Source of the DNA: JAYPAN01 sp038123715
Lineage (GTDB): Bacteria > Pseudomonadota > Alphaproteobacteria > RS24
Assembly (NCBI GenBank): GCA_038123715.1
Contig: JAYPAN010000013.1
Location: 1-47,336, forward strand
Direction: 5' to 3'
DNA: 47,336 nucleotides
This document shows positions 6,123 through 15,562 of this stretch, in pieces (position 1 is the stretch's first letter; each line of letters opens with the position of its first letter). The position numbers were made by a program, and so were the translations under genes. The notes under the pieces were generated by a model, which saw nothing but the letters and a program-made list of their open reading frames with translations, did not search any database and was not told the DNA's origin.

Positions 6123-8536
6123 GCCAGACCAGCCGCAAAACAGGCCGCTTTGACCGTTTTATAAACCGGGCCCGACCGGCGGTGGAACGGGTGCAGGCCG
6201 TATCGATTTTGGCGCTGACCCTGCTGTTGGCGGCGGCGCTGGTCAGCTATGACCCGGCCGACCCAAGCCTCAATACGACCGGTGACGGGCTGGTGCAAAA
6301 CTGGCTTGGCCTGCCCGGTGCTATCATTGCTGATTTGCTGATGCAGGTGCTGGGTCATGCCGCGTGGTTGGCGCTGATACCGTTGGTCTTTGTTGGCTTG
6401 CGGCGTTGGCAGCATGGGCAACTCAGCCGCCCCAATGCGCGCTTGCTGGCCGGTGCCTTTGCGCCGGTGCTGGGGGCTTTTGCGCTGGCTACCGGCCAAT
6501 GGCAGGCTTTTGCCGATATGCCATTTCCGGGCGGCGCGCTTGGTCAGCTTATCGCCGACAGCCTTGATGCCGTGCTGGGCGGTATGGGCTTTTATCCCTC
6601 GCCGACTTTCCAGACCGGTTTGGCCATGCTGCTTTTTACCGTCGCGCTGGCGGTCATGTTGCTTGCCAGCGGTCAATTTATCCGTGCCATGCAAACACCC
6701 TATTATCTCTGGCGCGCCGCCAAAGCCTTGCCGCACCAAATCCGCATCATGCGCGACACTGGCCCAATGGCTGCGTTGGCGCGGCTGCTTACGCCGCTTT
6801 TGGCATTGATGGGGCGGGGTGTCGGATTTGTTGCGGCGCGCTTGCGCCGGTCAAATATGGCGTCACATGCCGCGCCTGCTGCTGCACAAGGCGCACCGGC
6901 AGTGGCGGAAACTGCGCCAATACCTGCGCCGGAAGCAGATGACGGAGCCGGTCATCAAGTCGCCATTGAAGCGCGCAAGCGCGGGGTTAATAAAGGCCGT
7001 CGCGCGGCGCGCGAAGCACAGCCAAGCCTTGGGCTGGAAAAAGCCACCGGTTTTGAATTGCCGCCCTTGCGGCTGCTGACCGAAATGGCCGCCGCCCGTC
7101 CCGACAGCAGTCTCAGCAAGGATGCGTTGGAGGCCAATGCCCGCTTGCTCGAAACCGTGTTGCAGGATTTCGGTGTGCGCGGCACGATTGGCAAAGTCCG
7201 CCCCGGGCCGGTTGTTACCTTATACGAGCTGGAGCCTGCCGCCGGTGTGCGTTCCTCGCGCGTGGTGGGTTTGGCTGATGATATTGCCCGTTCAATGAGC
7301 GCGGTAAGCTGCCGCGTCGCGCCAGTGCCGGGCGCCAATGTGATTGGCATTGAATTGCCGAATAATCGCCGCGAGCTGGTTTCCTTGCGCGAATTGCTGG
7401 GCAGTCAGGATTTTGAAAGTGGCAAGTCACGCCTGACAATGGCCTTGGGCAAGGATATTGGTGGCGCTGCCGTGATGGCTGATTTGGCTAAAATGCCGCA
7501 TTTGCTGGTGGCTGGCACAACCGGCTCCGGCAAATCGGTCGGCATTAACACAATGATTTTATCGCTGCTCTATCGGCTGACGCCCGACCAGTGCCGCCTC
7601 ATTCTGGTTGACCCGAAAATGCTGGAACTGTCGGTCTATGACGGCATTCCGCATTTGCTGGCGCCGGTTGTCACCGAGCCGAAAAAAGCCGTTGTCGCCC
7701 TGAAATGGGTGGTGCAGGAAATGGAAAACCGCTACCGCAAAATGGCCAAAATCGGCGTCCGCAACATTGAAGGCTTTAATGAGCGCATGGGCGAGGCGCA
7801 GCGCAAGGGCGAGACTTTGTCGCGGCGCGTGCAGACCGGTTTTGACCCGGAGACTGGCGAGGCGATTTTTGAAGAAGAGCATATTGAGCCGGAAGTGCTG
7901 CCCTTTATCGTCGTGGTGATTGACGAAATGGCCGATTTGATGATGGTGGCGGGCAAAGATATTGAGGCAGCGGTGCAAAGGCTGGCGCAAATGGCGCGCG
8001 CCGCCGGCGTGCATTTGATAACCGCCACACAACGCCCATCCGTGGATGTGATTACCGGCACAATTAAAGCCAATTTCCCAAGCCGCATTTCCTTTCAGGT
8101 GACTTCGAAAATTGACAGCCGCACCGTATTGGGCGAACAGGGCGGCGAGCAATTGCTTGGTCAGGGTGATATGTTGTTTATGAGTGGCGGCGGGCGCATC
8201 CAGCGTGTGCATGGGCCATTTGTCTCCGATGAAGATGTCGAAAAAGCGGTCAGCTTTCTGAAGGCGCAAGGTCAGCCGGAATATGTTGAGGAAGTGACGC
8301 AGGAGGCCGAAGAATTGCCGCCTGATATGATGGCCGAGGGTGAAGGCGAAAGCCTTTACGACCAAGCCGTTGCCATTGTCACGCGCGACGGGCGCGCCTC
8401 GACCAGCTATGTGCAAAGGCGCTTGCAAATCGGCTATAACCGCGCCGCCCGCTTGATTGAGCAAATGGAAGAACAGGGTGTGATAAGCGCGCCCAATCAT
8501 GCCGGCAAGCGCGAAATATTGGCGGGCAAACATTGA
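6119..8536 (+). CDS. ftsK: DNA translocase FtsK
   Basis: An 805-residue DNA translocase linking chromosome segregation to septation at the division site. Residues about 20-200 form the four-helix membrane domain (VSILALTLLLAAALVSY and later segments). An alanine-rich linker follows, then the alpha/beta motor domain with Walker A GTTGSGKS near residue 466 and Walker B VVVIDEMADLM with Asp near 602. The last 65 residues (AVAIVTRDGRASTSYVQRRLQIGYNRAARLIEQMEEQGVIS) are the gamma winged-helix domain that reads KOPS sites. The linker is shorter than in E. coli, as usual in this class. The ATG overlaps the dapC stop, and lolA follows by a TGATG overlap, a common alphaproteobacterial order. Confidence 0.96.
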   Translation: MSQTSRKTGRFDRFINRARPAVERVQAVSILALTLLLAAALVSYDPADPSLNTTGDGLVQNWLGLPGAIIADLLMQVLGHAAWLALIPLVFVGLRRWQHGQLSRPNARLLAGAFAPVLGAFALATGQWQAFADMPFPGGALGQLIADSLDAVLGGMGFYPSPTFQTGLAMLLFTVALAVMLLASGQFIRAMQTPYYLWRAAKALPHQIRIMRDTGPMAALARLLTPLLALMGRGVGFVAARLRRSNMASHAAPAAAQGAPAVAETAPIPAPEADDGAGHQVAIEARKRGVNKGRRAAREAQPSLGLEKATGFELPPLRLLTEMAAARPDSSLSKDALEANARLLETVLQDFGVRGTIGKVRPGPVVTLYELEPAAGVRSSRVVGLADDIARSMSAVSCRVAPVPGANVIGIELPNNRRELVSLRELLGSQDFESGKSRLTMALGKDIGGAAVMADLAKMPHLLVAGTTGSGKSVGINTMILSLLYRLTPDQCRLILVDPKMLELSVYDGIPHLLAPVVTEPKKAVVALKWVVQEMENRYRKMAKIGVRNIEGFNERMGEAQRKGETLSRRVQTGFDPETGEAIFEEEHIEPEVLPFIVVVIDEMADLMMVAGKDIEAAVQRLAQMARAAGVHLITATQRPSVDVITGTIKANFPSRISFQVTSKIDSRTVLGEQGGEQLLGQGDMLFMSGGGRIQRVHGPFVSDEDVEKAVSFLKAQGQPEYVEEVTQEAEELPPDMMAEGEGESLYDQAVAIVTRDGRASTSYVQRRLQIGYNRAARLIEQMEEQGVISAPNHAGKREILAGKH

Positions 8537-9147
8537 TGCTTTTTCGCGCCCTTTTCTTTGCCCTGACGGCCATATTGGTTGCCTCGCCTCCGGCGGCAGC
8601 CAATACGGATAAGGCGGCGATTGGCTCGGATGTGCCGAAAAAACTGGAGGCGGCATTGCGCGCGCTTGGCCCGACAATCGGCAGTTTCGAGCAGCGAAGC
8701 GGCAATGGCGATACATTGCGCGGGCGGTTTCAGATGGATTTGCCGGAGCGTTTGCGCTTTGCCTATACGCATGGCTCGCAGGCGATTGTGACGGTTAGCG
8801 GACGGTTTATCGCCGTGCAGGACGGGCCGGGCGGCGAGGCCAACCGGTTTCCCGTTTCGGCGACACCGCTTAAGTTTTTCCGTGAAGCGCACAGCAAGGG
8901 CGTGGACGCGGCCTTGATAGCCGCCGCCGATGACACGACCAAAGCATTGAGCGTGACTTTGCGTGACCCGAAAAATAAATCGGGCGGGCAAATCACCCTG
9001 TATTTCGCCAAGCCCGATATGCGGCTGACGGCATGGCATATTATCGATGCTCAAAACCAGCAAACAACCATTGTGCTGGGCGAGATGGAACGGCTTGACA
9101 GCCTGCCCGCCTCAACCTTTTTTGTGCTGGAAGATGAGTGGGAGTGA
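8536..9147 (+). CDS. lolA: Outer-membrane lipoprotein carrier LolA
   Basis: A 203-residue periplasmic protein with an N-terminal signal peptide (MLFRALFFALTAILVASPPAAA). The mature part shows the LolA pattern: IGSFEQRSGNGDTLRGRFQMDLPERLRFAY, then VTVSGRFIAVQD, and the C-terminal LGEMERLDSLPASTFFV. LolA ferries lipoproteins from LolCDE to the outer membrane. The ATG overlaps the last base of the ftsK stop (TGATG); a TTG one codon upstream is possible but unnecessary. Its position right after ftsK is conserved in Alphaproteobacteria. Confidence 0.88.
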   Translation: MLFRALFFALTAILVASPPAAANTDKAAIGSDVPKKLEAALRALGPTIGSFEQRSGNGDTLRGRFQMDLPERLRFAYTHGSQAIVTVSGRFIAVQDGPGGEANRFPVSATPLKFFREAHSKGVDAALIAAADDTTKALSVTLRDPKNKSGGQITLYFAKPDMRLTAWHIIDAQNQQTTIVLGEMERLDSLPASTFFVLEDEWE

Positions 9148-9198
9148 GGCATTGCATGAGATGTGAGCCGATGGGCAAAATAGCCGAAAGGGTGTCGC

Positions 9199-9852
9199 GT
9201 GAGCCATAATCAGGATGATGAATGGCAGCCCGATGCTGCTGGTTTGATGGCACTGGAGACTGAAATACCGGTGCTGACGGCTTTGCGTAATTTTGCCGAT
9301 GAGGTGGTGCGCTTGCCTTGGTTTACCGAATTGGGCGAGATACCTGACAGCCGGACAAAGATATTGGCGCGCGCCTATCTGGATGCGCTTGGCTATCCCG
9401 ACGCCGATGCCGTGCCGGTGCTGAATTGGGATGACGCGCTTGATGCGGCGGCCAGCCTTGATTTGAACTCGGAAGCCTGGGAAGCCGAAGAGCAATTGCG
9501 CGCCGGTCTGGCCGATACGGCCTTGCAGGGCATTAGCGAGGAAGGGCTGGGCGTGATGCTGACGCATATTGCCTCGACGCTGGGGCCGGTGCTGCAAGAC
9601 CATGTGGAAGAAGCAATTTATATGGCTGATGAGCTGCCGGATAATATCGTTGATTTGGCGATTGGCGCCGGGCAGCAAGCGGCGCATGGCGCGGCCTTGG
9701 TGCTGGCGGCGGCGGCGGTTGAGGCCATGCTGGCCGATGATATGGCGCTAGGCGAGGAGGCGCTCAACCACCCGCTTATGCTGAAATATCGCCTGTTTGA
9801 GCAGGGTCGTTGGCCGATTGCCTTGACCGGGCGAACATTGAATTTGTTTTAA
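9199..9852 (+). CDS. Uncharacterised 217-residue protein
   Basis: I do not recognise a family. The protein is acidic and mostly helical, without a signal peptide. A hydrophobic alanine-rich stretch near residues 155-180 (AIGAGQQAAHGAALVLAAAAVEAMLAD) could be a buried helix rather than a membrane segment. It has many Asp/Glu residues and only one Lys. Translation would start at a GTG preceded by GAAAGGG. It lies between lolA and xthA, 15 bases before the latter, and has the same codon style as its neighbours, so it is very likely a real gene. Co-transcription with xthA does not by itself indicate a DNA-repair role. Confidence 0.75.
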   Translation: MSHNQDDEWQPDAAGLMALETEIPVLTALRNFADEVVRLPWFTELGEIPDSRTKILARAYLDALGYPDADAVPVLNWDDALDAAASLDLNSEAWEAEEQLRAGLADTALQGISEEGLGVMLTHIASTLGPVLQDHVEEAIYMADELPDNIVDLAIGAGQQAAHGAALVLAAAAVEAMLADDMALGEEALNHPLMLKYRLFEQGRWPIALTGRTLNLF

Positions 9853-9867
9853 GCTGCGGAGGGTTGG

Positions 9868-10680
9868 ATGCGGATTGTCAGTTGGAATATAAACTCGGTG
9901 CGCCTGCGCGCGCCTTTGGTGGAAAAGCTGATTGAAGAGGTCAAGCCGGATATTGTCTGCCTGCAAGAAACCAAATGTCCGAATGACAGTTTTCCCGAAA
10001 AGACATTTCGCAAGGCCGGTTTTGGTCATGTCGCGCTGAACGGCATTAAGGGCTATCACGGCGTGGCGACCATGTCGAAACACAAAATTGCCAAGCAGCA
10101 TATTCAGCTCTATTGCGACCGCGAAGATGGCCGACATGTCGAAACTGTTTTTGACACCAAATCCGGCCCGCTGCATGTGCATAATTTTTATGTGCCGGCG
10201 GGCGGCGATGAGCCGGATCGCGAAATTAACGCGAAATTCGGTCACAAGCTCGATTTTCTGGCGGAGATGCGGGCCAATTTCAAAAAAAAGACGCGGGCGA
10301 AAAAAACCATGCAGGCAGTGTTGCTTGGCGATTTGAACATTGCGCCGGGCGAGCATGATGTTTGGTCGTCCAAGCAATTGAAAAATGTTGTCAGCCATAC
10401 CGACATTGAACGCCGCGTGCTGGCCGATGTGCAAAGCGTGTTGGATTGGGATGATGTGGCGCGCCGTTTTGTGCCGCCGGAGGAAAAACTTTATAGCTGG
10501 TGGAGCTATCGCGCGCGCGATTGGGCGGCCTCCGACCGTGGCCGCAGGCTTGACCATATATGGGTGACACCGGCGCTGTCATCGCGGGTGGCCGATTATC
10601 GGGTTTTGCGCGATGCACGCGGTTGGGAACGCCCCTCCGACCATGCGCCGGTGATTGTTGACCTTGATTTGCCCGTCTGA
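9868..10680 (+). CDS. xthA: Exodeoxyribonuclease III
   Basis: A 270-residue AP endonuclease/3'-5' exonuclease of the exonuclease-phosphatase fold that acts in base-excision repair. Metal-binding and catalytic motifs are all visible: SWNINSVR, LQETKCPND with the metal-binding Glu, LLGDLNIAPGEHDV with the catalytic Asp and Asn, RRLDHIWVT and the C-terminal SDHAPVIVDL with the catalytic His. The length is standard. GGAGGG sits just before the ATG. Confidence 0.95.
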   Translation: MRIVSWNINSVRLRAPLVEKLIEEVKPDIVCLQETKCPNDSFPEKTFRKAGFGHVALNGIKGYHGVATMSKHKIAKQHIQLYCDREDGRHVETVFDTKSGPLHVHNFYVPAGGDEPDREINAKFGHKLDFLAEMRANFKKKTRAKKTMQAVLLGDLNIAPGEHDVWSSKQLKNVVSHTDIERRVLADVQSVLDWDDVARRFVPPEEKLYSWWSYRARDWAASDRGRRLDHIWVTPALSSRVADYRVLRDARGWERPSDHAPVIVDLDLPV

Positions 10681-10737
10681 TTTGTCATAGCCTGTTGGGA
10701 CAGTTCGGCTGCGAAGCTGACCGGATGGGAGATAATA

Positions 10738-11904
10738 ATGACGCAAGCGCAAAGTAATAATGCTATGGCGATTGACGAAGCGGCCTTTGCCGCCTTGTGC
10801 GCCGAGGCGGCGCGTGAAGCCGAGGCGACCGAGCAGGCGCGGCAATTATCGCCGGAATTGGCTCGACGCATGGCCAATATCGGCCTGTTTTCAATGTTTG
10901 TGCCGAAACAAATCGGCGGTGGCGAAATGACCCCGCCTGCCGGTTTGGAGAAAATCGAAAGACTGGCGCGCCATGATGCTGCCGCCGCTTGGGTGGTGAT
11001 GATTGGCTCAACCGCCGCGCTGGGGGCGGCCTATATTGCGCCGGATATTGGTGTCGATATGTTTGCCGCGCAAGACCGCATCACTTGTGGTATTTTTGCG
11101 CCCAATGGCGTGGCGGTGCGTCATGGCGATAATTATCGTGTGTCGGGGCGCTGGGCATGGGCGTCCGGCTCGGCCAATGCCGATTATATCGGGCTGGGCT
11201 GCGTCGCCAAGGAAACCGACGACCCGGAAGAGCGCGGCACAGTGCGCTTGCTGATGGTGCCGCGCGAGGCACTGATATTTCACGATACATGGCACACGAT
11301 TGGCCTGTGCGGCACCAGTTCCGGCGATGTTGAAGTGCGCGATATTGAAGTGCCGGTCGCGCATAGCTATTCGATTGCGACCGACACGCCTTGGCCGGAC
11401 GCGCCGCTTTACAATATGCCCTATTTCGGTTTTCTGGCGACCGGCGTGGCTGCCGTGGCTTTGGGCAATGCCCGCGCTGCGCTGGATGAATTTATTGCCC
11501 TTGCCGGTGCGAAAAAGGGTCAGGGTCAAAAGCGGATATTGGCTGAAAAAAGCGCCGTGCAGGCCGGTCTTGCCGAGGCTGAAGCACAATGGCGCGCCGC
11601 CCGCGCCCTGTTTGTCACCACGATTTCCGATATTTGGGAAGATGTGCAGGGCGGCGGTGCGATGACACCGGAAAAAAGGGCGGATTTGCGGCTTGTTTCG
11701 ACCCATGCTGTGCGACATTGCGTTCATGTGGTGCGCGCGGTTCATGATTTGGCGGGCGGCACATCGGTTTACCGGACAAGCCCGATACAACGCCGCTTGC
11801 GCGATGCCGAGACCATGACCCAGCACATGATAACCAATGCTGATACACTGGCGCTTGTCGGTCGTGTCATGCTTGGCGGCTGGCACGCAAAAATGCAGCT
11901 ATAG
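10738..11904 (+). CDS. Acyl-CoA dehydrogenase-fold flavoprotein (group D monooxygenase-like)
   Basis: A 388-residue protein with the acyl-CoA dehydrogenase fold. The N-terminal helical part (ARRMANIGLFSMFVPKQIGGGEM) is followed by a beta domain with VSGRWAWASGSANADYIGLGC, where the SG/ASG pattern resembles HsaA/HpaB-type flavin-dependent monooxygenases. The C-terminal part (HDLAGGTSVYRTSPIQRRLRDAETMTQH) matches the Acyl-CoA_dh_2 domain of this group. Members may act as true dehydrogenases or as two-component oxygenases that use reduced flavin. The substrate is unknown. It is followed after eight bases by an enoyl-CoA hydratase-family gene, pointing to a short catabolic operon. Confidence 0.8.
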   Translation: MTQAQSNNAMAIDEAAFAALCAEAAREAEATEQARQLSPELARRMANIGLFSMFVPKQIGGGEMTPPAGLEKIERLARHDAAAAWVVMIGSTAALGAAYIAPDIGVDMFAAQDRITCGIFAPNGVAVRHGDNYRVSGRWAWASGSANADYIGLGCVAKETDDPEERGTVRLLMVPREALIFHDTWHTIGLCGTSSGDVEVRDIEVPVAHSYSIATDTPWPDAPLYNMPYFGFLATGVAAVALGNARAALDEFIALAGAKKGQGQKRILAEKSAVQAGLAEAEAQWRAARALFVTTISDIWEDVQGGGAMTPEKRADLRLVSTHAVRHCVHVVRAVHDLAGGTSVYRTSPIQRRLRDAETMTQHMITNADTLALVGRVMLGGWHAKMQL

Positions 11905-11912
11905 GGGGCGGC

Positions 11913-12728
11913 ATGGCTGATTTGCAGGACAGTGATTTCACCACAATTGCGATTGAGCGCCATGCCGATTTGGCGCGCGGCAATGTGGTGACATTCCGGA
12001 TAGACCGCGCCGAGGCTTTTAACGCGGTCAATGAAACCATGCATGAGGAGCTGGCGCGGCTGTTTCGCGCGGCGCAACATGACAGCGCCGATGTGTTTGT
12101 GCTGACCGGAACCGGGCGGGCATTTTGCGCTGGCGGCGATATTGACTGGTTTCAGGAAATGATTGACCAACCGGCCAAGTTTACGGCTATTGCGGCTGAC
12201 GCCAAAGCTATTGTGATGGGCTTGCTGGAGCTGGAAAAGCCAATCATTTGCGCGCTCAATGGAGCCGCCGCTGGCTTGGGCGCGTCAATCGCCCTGCTAT
12301 GCGATATTGTGGTGATGGGCGACAGCGCCAAAATTGGTGACCCGCATGTCGCCATGGGGCTGGTGGCCGGTGATGGCGGGGCGGTGATATGGCCGCATTT
12401 GATAGGCTTTAACCGCGCCAAGGAATATCTGATGACCGGCGAGATGATTGACGCTGAAACCGCCATGCGGATTGGTCTGGTCAATCATCATGTGACCGAT
12501 GATGCGGTGCTGGCGCGCAGCTATGCGATTGCCGAAAAACTGGCCAATGGCGCGACCAAGTCAATCAATTGGACAAAAAGCATTGTCAATATGCCCTTGC
12601 GGCAAGTGGCTGTGCAGGCGATGGAAACCGCGATGGGCTATGAGGCGCTGACCAATATCAGCCGCGACCATCAGGAGGCGGTGACAGCGTTCCGCGAAAA
12701 GCGCCCGGCCAAATTCACCGGCGACTAA
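11913..12728 (+). CDS. Enoyl-CoA hydratase/isomerase family protein
   Basis: A 271-residue crotonase-fold protein. The oxyanion-hole segments GRAFCAGGDIDWFQ and ALNGAAAGLGASIALLCDIVVM are intact, followed by DPHVAMGLVAGDGGAVIWP, where many hydratases have a catalytic Glu but this subgroup has Gly/Asp-rich sequence. Hydration, isomerisation or hydrolysis of an acyl-CoA are all possible. It is probably co-transcribed with the preceding acyl-CoA dehydrogenase-like gene. Its stop overlaps the convergent cysNC stop by four bases. Confidence 0.87.
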   Translation: MADLQDSDFTTIAIERHADLARGNVVTFRIDRAEAFNAVNETMHEELARLFRAAQHDSADVFVLTGTGRAFCAGGDIDWFQEMIDQPAKFTAIAADAKAIVMGLLELEKPIICALNGAAAGLGASIALLCDIVVMGDSAKIGDPHVAMGLVAGDGGAVIWPHLIGFNRAKEYLMTGEMIDAETAMRIGLVNHHVTDDAVLARSYAIAEKLANGATKSINWTKSIVNMPLRQVAVQAMETAMGYEALTNISRDHQEAVTAFREKRPAKFTGD

Positions 12729-14629
12729 CCGGCCAGCAAACCCTTATCACGCAAATAGGCGATGATTTTGTCAGCCGCTTGCTCGGCGGACAGCTCGGTT
12801 GTGTCAATGCTGATTTCCGGCGATTCGGGCGGCTCATAGGGGCTCTCAATACCGGTGAAATTGGCGATTTCTCCCGCTCGCGCCTTTTTATACAAGCCTT
12901 TCGGGTCGCGCGCTTCGGCAACACTTAATGGCGTGGCGACATGGATTTCGATAAACTCGCCGTCTTCCACCAAATCGCGCGCCAATTGGCGCTCGGCGCG
13001 GAAAGGCGAGATGAAGGAGACAAGCGGGAACAGGCCGGCATGCAGCATTAGCTTGGCGACTTCGCCCACGCGGCGGATATTTTCCACTCGGTCGGCATCG
13101 GTAAAGCCCAAATCGCGGTTCAGCCCGTGGCGCACATTATCGCCGTCGAGAAGGGTGGTGTGGCGACCGGCGGCGAACATTTTTTGTTGCAGCGCATTGG
13201 CAATGGTTGATTTGCCGGAGCCGGACAGGCCGGTGAACCACAGCACAGCCGGTTTTTGACCCTTTTGTTCGGCCAGTTTTTGCCGGTCAATATCCAGCGC
13301 TTGCCAATGCACATTGGCGGCGCGGCGCAGGGCAAAGCGTATCATGCCCGCGCCGACCGTGTGATTGGTCGCCTTGTCAATCAGGATGAAACTGCCCAGC
13401 AGCCGGTTGTTCTGATAGGGGGCAAAGGCCATTTGTCGGTCAACCGACAGGGTAACAAGGCCGATTTCGTTCAGCTCCAGCGTGCGCGTGGCAAGCTCTT
13501 CCAGCGTATTGACATTGACCTTATATTTCGGCGTGTTGACAATCGCCGAGCCGGTCTGTGTCCCCATTTTCATCAAATAGGGGCGCCCCGGCAGCATGGC
13601 GTCTTCGGCCATCCATAAAATATGCGCCTCAAACTGGTCAGCCGCCTCAACCGGCTCATCGGCGGCGCATATCACCGCGCCGCGCGAGACATCAATTTCA
13701 TCAGCCAAAGTCAGCGTCACTGACTGTCCGGTCTGTGCTATGGGCAAATCGCCATTTGCGGTGACAATGCGGTCAAGCTTGCTTTCGCGCCCGCCGGGCA
13801 GAATACGCACCTTGTCGCCGGCGCTTATTTGCCCGCTTGCCACTTGGCCGGAAAAGCCGCGAAACGCCATATCGGGGCGGTTCACCCATTGCACGGGCAG
13901 GGTAAAACCTGCCGCATTTGCGGGTGTTTCAGCGGCAACCGTCTCCAGAAACGGCATCAGCGCCGGCCCGTCATACCAGCCGGTCATGGCGCTTTCAGCC
14001 ACGATATTGTCACCCTTTAACGCCGAGACCGGAATGGCGGTAACGGAGGCGAAGTCAAGCCGGTCGGCAAAACCGGCAAAATCATCGCAAATCTCCTGAA
14101 ACCGCGCCGCGCTGTAATCGACCAAATCCATTTTATTGACCGCCAACACAATATGGCGAATGCCCAAAAGCGACACAATATAGGCGTGACGGCGGGTCTG
14201 TGTGACAACACCTTGACGCGCGTCTATCAGCAGAATCGCCAAATCGGCGGTTGAGGCGGCGGTCGCCATATTGCGGGTATATTGTTCATGGCCGGGCGTG
14301 TCGGCGACAATGAATTTGCGCTTTTCGGTCGAGAAATAGCGATAGGCGACATCAATCGTAATGCCCTGCTCGCGCTCGGCGGCGAGACCATCCACCAGCA
14401 GGGCGAAGTCAATGTCATCGCCTTGCGTGCCATGTGCCTTGCTTTCGCTTTGCAGGCTGGCGAGCTGGTCGTCATAAAGCAGCTTGGATTCATAGAGCAG
14501 GCGGCCAATCAATGTCGATTTGCCGTCATCCACCGAGCCGCAAGTGATGAAGCGCAGTAGCGATTTATTTTCCTGCGCGGCCAAATAAGCGGCAATATCC
14601 GTGTCAATCAGCGCGTCCTGATGAGCCAT
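12725..14629 (-). CDS. cysNC: Bifunctional sulfate adenylyltransferase subunit 1 / APS kinase
   Basis: A 634-residue fusion of CysN and CysC that activates sulfate to APS and then PAPS in the cytoplasm. The N-terminal GTPase part has GSVDDGKST (31-39), DTPGHEQYTRNMATAAS and AVNKMDLVDY, followed by EF-Tu-like beta domains. The C-terminal APS kinase begins near residue 450 with the P-loop GLSGSGKST (about 465-473) and contains LDGDNVRHGLNRDLGF and FISPFRAER. Fusion of the two is common in Proteobacteria (NodQ type). The ATG overlaps the cysD stop (TGATG), so translation is coupled. PAPS reductase genes are not nearby; the product may feed sulfate assimilation or sulfonation. Confidence 0.95.
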   Translation of the reverse strand: MAHQDALIDTDIAAYLAAQENKSLLRFITCGSVDDGKSTLIGRLLYESKLLYDDQLASLQSESKAHGTQGDDIDFALLVDGLAAEREQGITIDVAYRYFSTEKRKFIVADTPGHEQYTRNMATAASTADLAILLIDARQGVVTQTRRHAYIVSLLGIRHIVLAVNKMDLVDYSAARFQEICDDFAGFADRLDFASVTAIPVSALKGDNIVAESAMTGWYDGPALMPFLETVAAETPANAAGFTLPVQWVNRPDMAFRGFSGQVASGQISAGDKVRILPGGRESKLDRIVTANGDLPIAQTGQSVTLTLADEIDVSRGAVICAADEPVEAADQFEAHILWMAEDAMLPGRPYLMKMGTQTGSAIVNTPKYKVNVNTLEELATRTLELNEIGLVTLSVDRQMAFAPYQNNRLLGSFILIDKATNHTVGAGMIRFALRRAANVHWQALDIDRQKLAEQKGQKPAVLWFTGLSGSGKSTIANALQQKMFAAGRHTTLLDGDNVRHGLNRDLGFTDADRVENIRRVGEVAKLMLHAGLFPLVSFISPFRAERQLARDLVEDGEFIEIHVATPLSVAEARDPKGLYKKARAGEIANFTGIESPYEPPESPEISIDTTELSAEQAADKIIAYLRDKGLLAG

Positions 14630-15534
14630 CAGAAATACCCTTCCTGCTTCTTTTTTTCCATGCTGGCCGATTGGTCATGGTCAATGACGCGGCCTAGGCG
14701 CTCGGAGCTGCGCGCCTGCAACATTTCCTGAATTATGCCCTCCAGCGTATCGGCCTCGCTTTCCACCGCGCCAGTCAGCGGATAGCAGCCCAGCGTGCGA
14801 AAGCGCACAGATTTCATTTGCGGCACTTCGCCTTCGGCCAAGGGCATGCGGTCATCATCGACCATGATAAGCGCCCCGTCGCGTTCGACTACGGGTCGCT
14901 TGGCGGCATAATAAAGCGGCACAATTGGAATGTTTTCGCGGTGGATATATTGCCAGATATCCAGCTCCGTCCAATTTGACAGGGGAAACACCCGTATCGA
15001 CTCACCGGGATTTTTGCGCGGATTATAGAGGCTCCACAATTCCGGACGCTGGTTTTTCGGATCCCACCGGTGCTGCGCCGAGCGAAAGGAAAACACCCGT
15101 TCCTTGGCGCGGCTTTTTTCCTCATCGCGGCGTGCGCCACCAAAAGCGGCATCAAAGCCATGCGCGTCCAAGGCCTGTTTCAGCGCCTCGGTTTTCATTA
15201 TATCAGTATGTTTGGCCGAGCCATGGGTGAACGGATTGATACCGGCGGCTACGCCTTCGGGGTTTTTATGGACAATCAGCTCAGCATCCAGACTGGCCGC
15301 CATTGCGTCGCGAAACGCATACATCTCGCGGAACTTCCACCCCGTATCAACATGCAGCAGCGGAAAGGGCAGGCGTCCGGGGTAAAACGCTTTCACCGCC
15401 AAATGCAGCATGACCGCGCTGTCCTTGCCAATCGAATAAAGCATGACCGGCTTGTCAATTTCGGCCACCACTTCACGCATAATGTGAATGGCTTCAGCTT
15501 CGAGCCGGTCAAGATGGGTCAGAGGGGCAGTCAT
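14629..15534 (-). CDS. cysD: Sulfate adenylyltransferase subunit 2
   Basis: A 301-residue ATP pyrophosphatase-family subunit that joins sulfate to AMP, driven by the CysN GTPase. The PP-loop SIGKDSAVML is at residues 34-43. FGGARRDEEKSRAKERVFSFR and the C-terminal ERLGRVIDHDQSASMEKKKQEGYF are diagnostic of CysD. The length is standard. Upstream (15535-15610) is AT-rich with an inverted repeat and a possible promoter, so cysD-cysNC is a self-contained two-gene operon. Confidence 0.96.
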   Translation of the reverse strand: MTAPLTHLDRLEAEAIHIMREVVAEIDKPVMLYSIGKDSAVMLHLAVKAFYPGRLPFPLLHVDTGWKFREMYAFRDAMAASLDAELIVHKNPEGVAAGINPFTHGSAKHTDIMKTEALKQALDAHGFDAAFGGARRDEEKSRAKERVFSFRSAQHRWDPKNQRPELWSLYNPRKNPGESIRVFPLSNWTELDIWQYIHRENIPIVPLYYAAKRPVVERDGALIMVDDDRMPLAEGEVPQMKSVRFRTLGCYPLTGAVESEADTLEGIIQEMLQARSSERLGRVIDHDQSASMEKKKQEGYF

Positions 15535-15562
15535 TGGCGCGCCTTATTCTACATGAAAAAAT

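Noticed and set aside
7559..8716. Long minus-strand open frame opposite ftsK (385 codons)
   Set aside because: It is antisense to the conserved FtsK motor domain, has no family features, and is His/Arg-rich as expected for the complement of a GC-biased gene.
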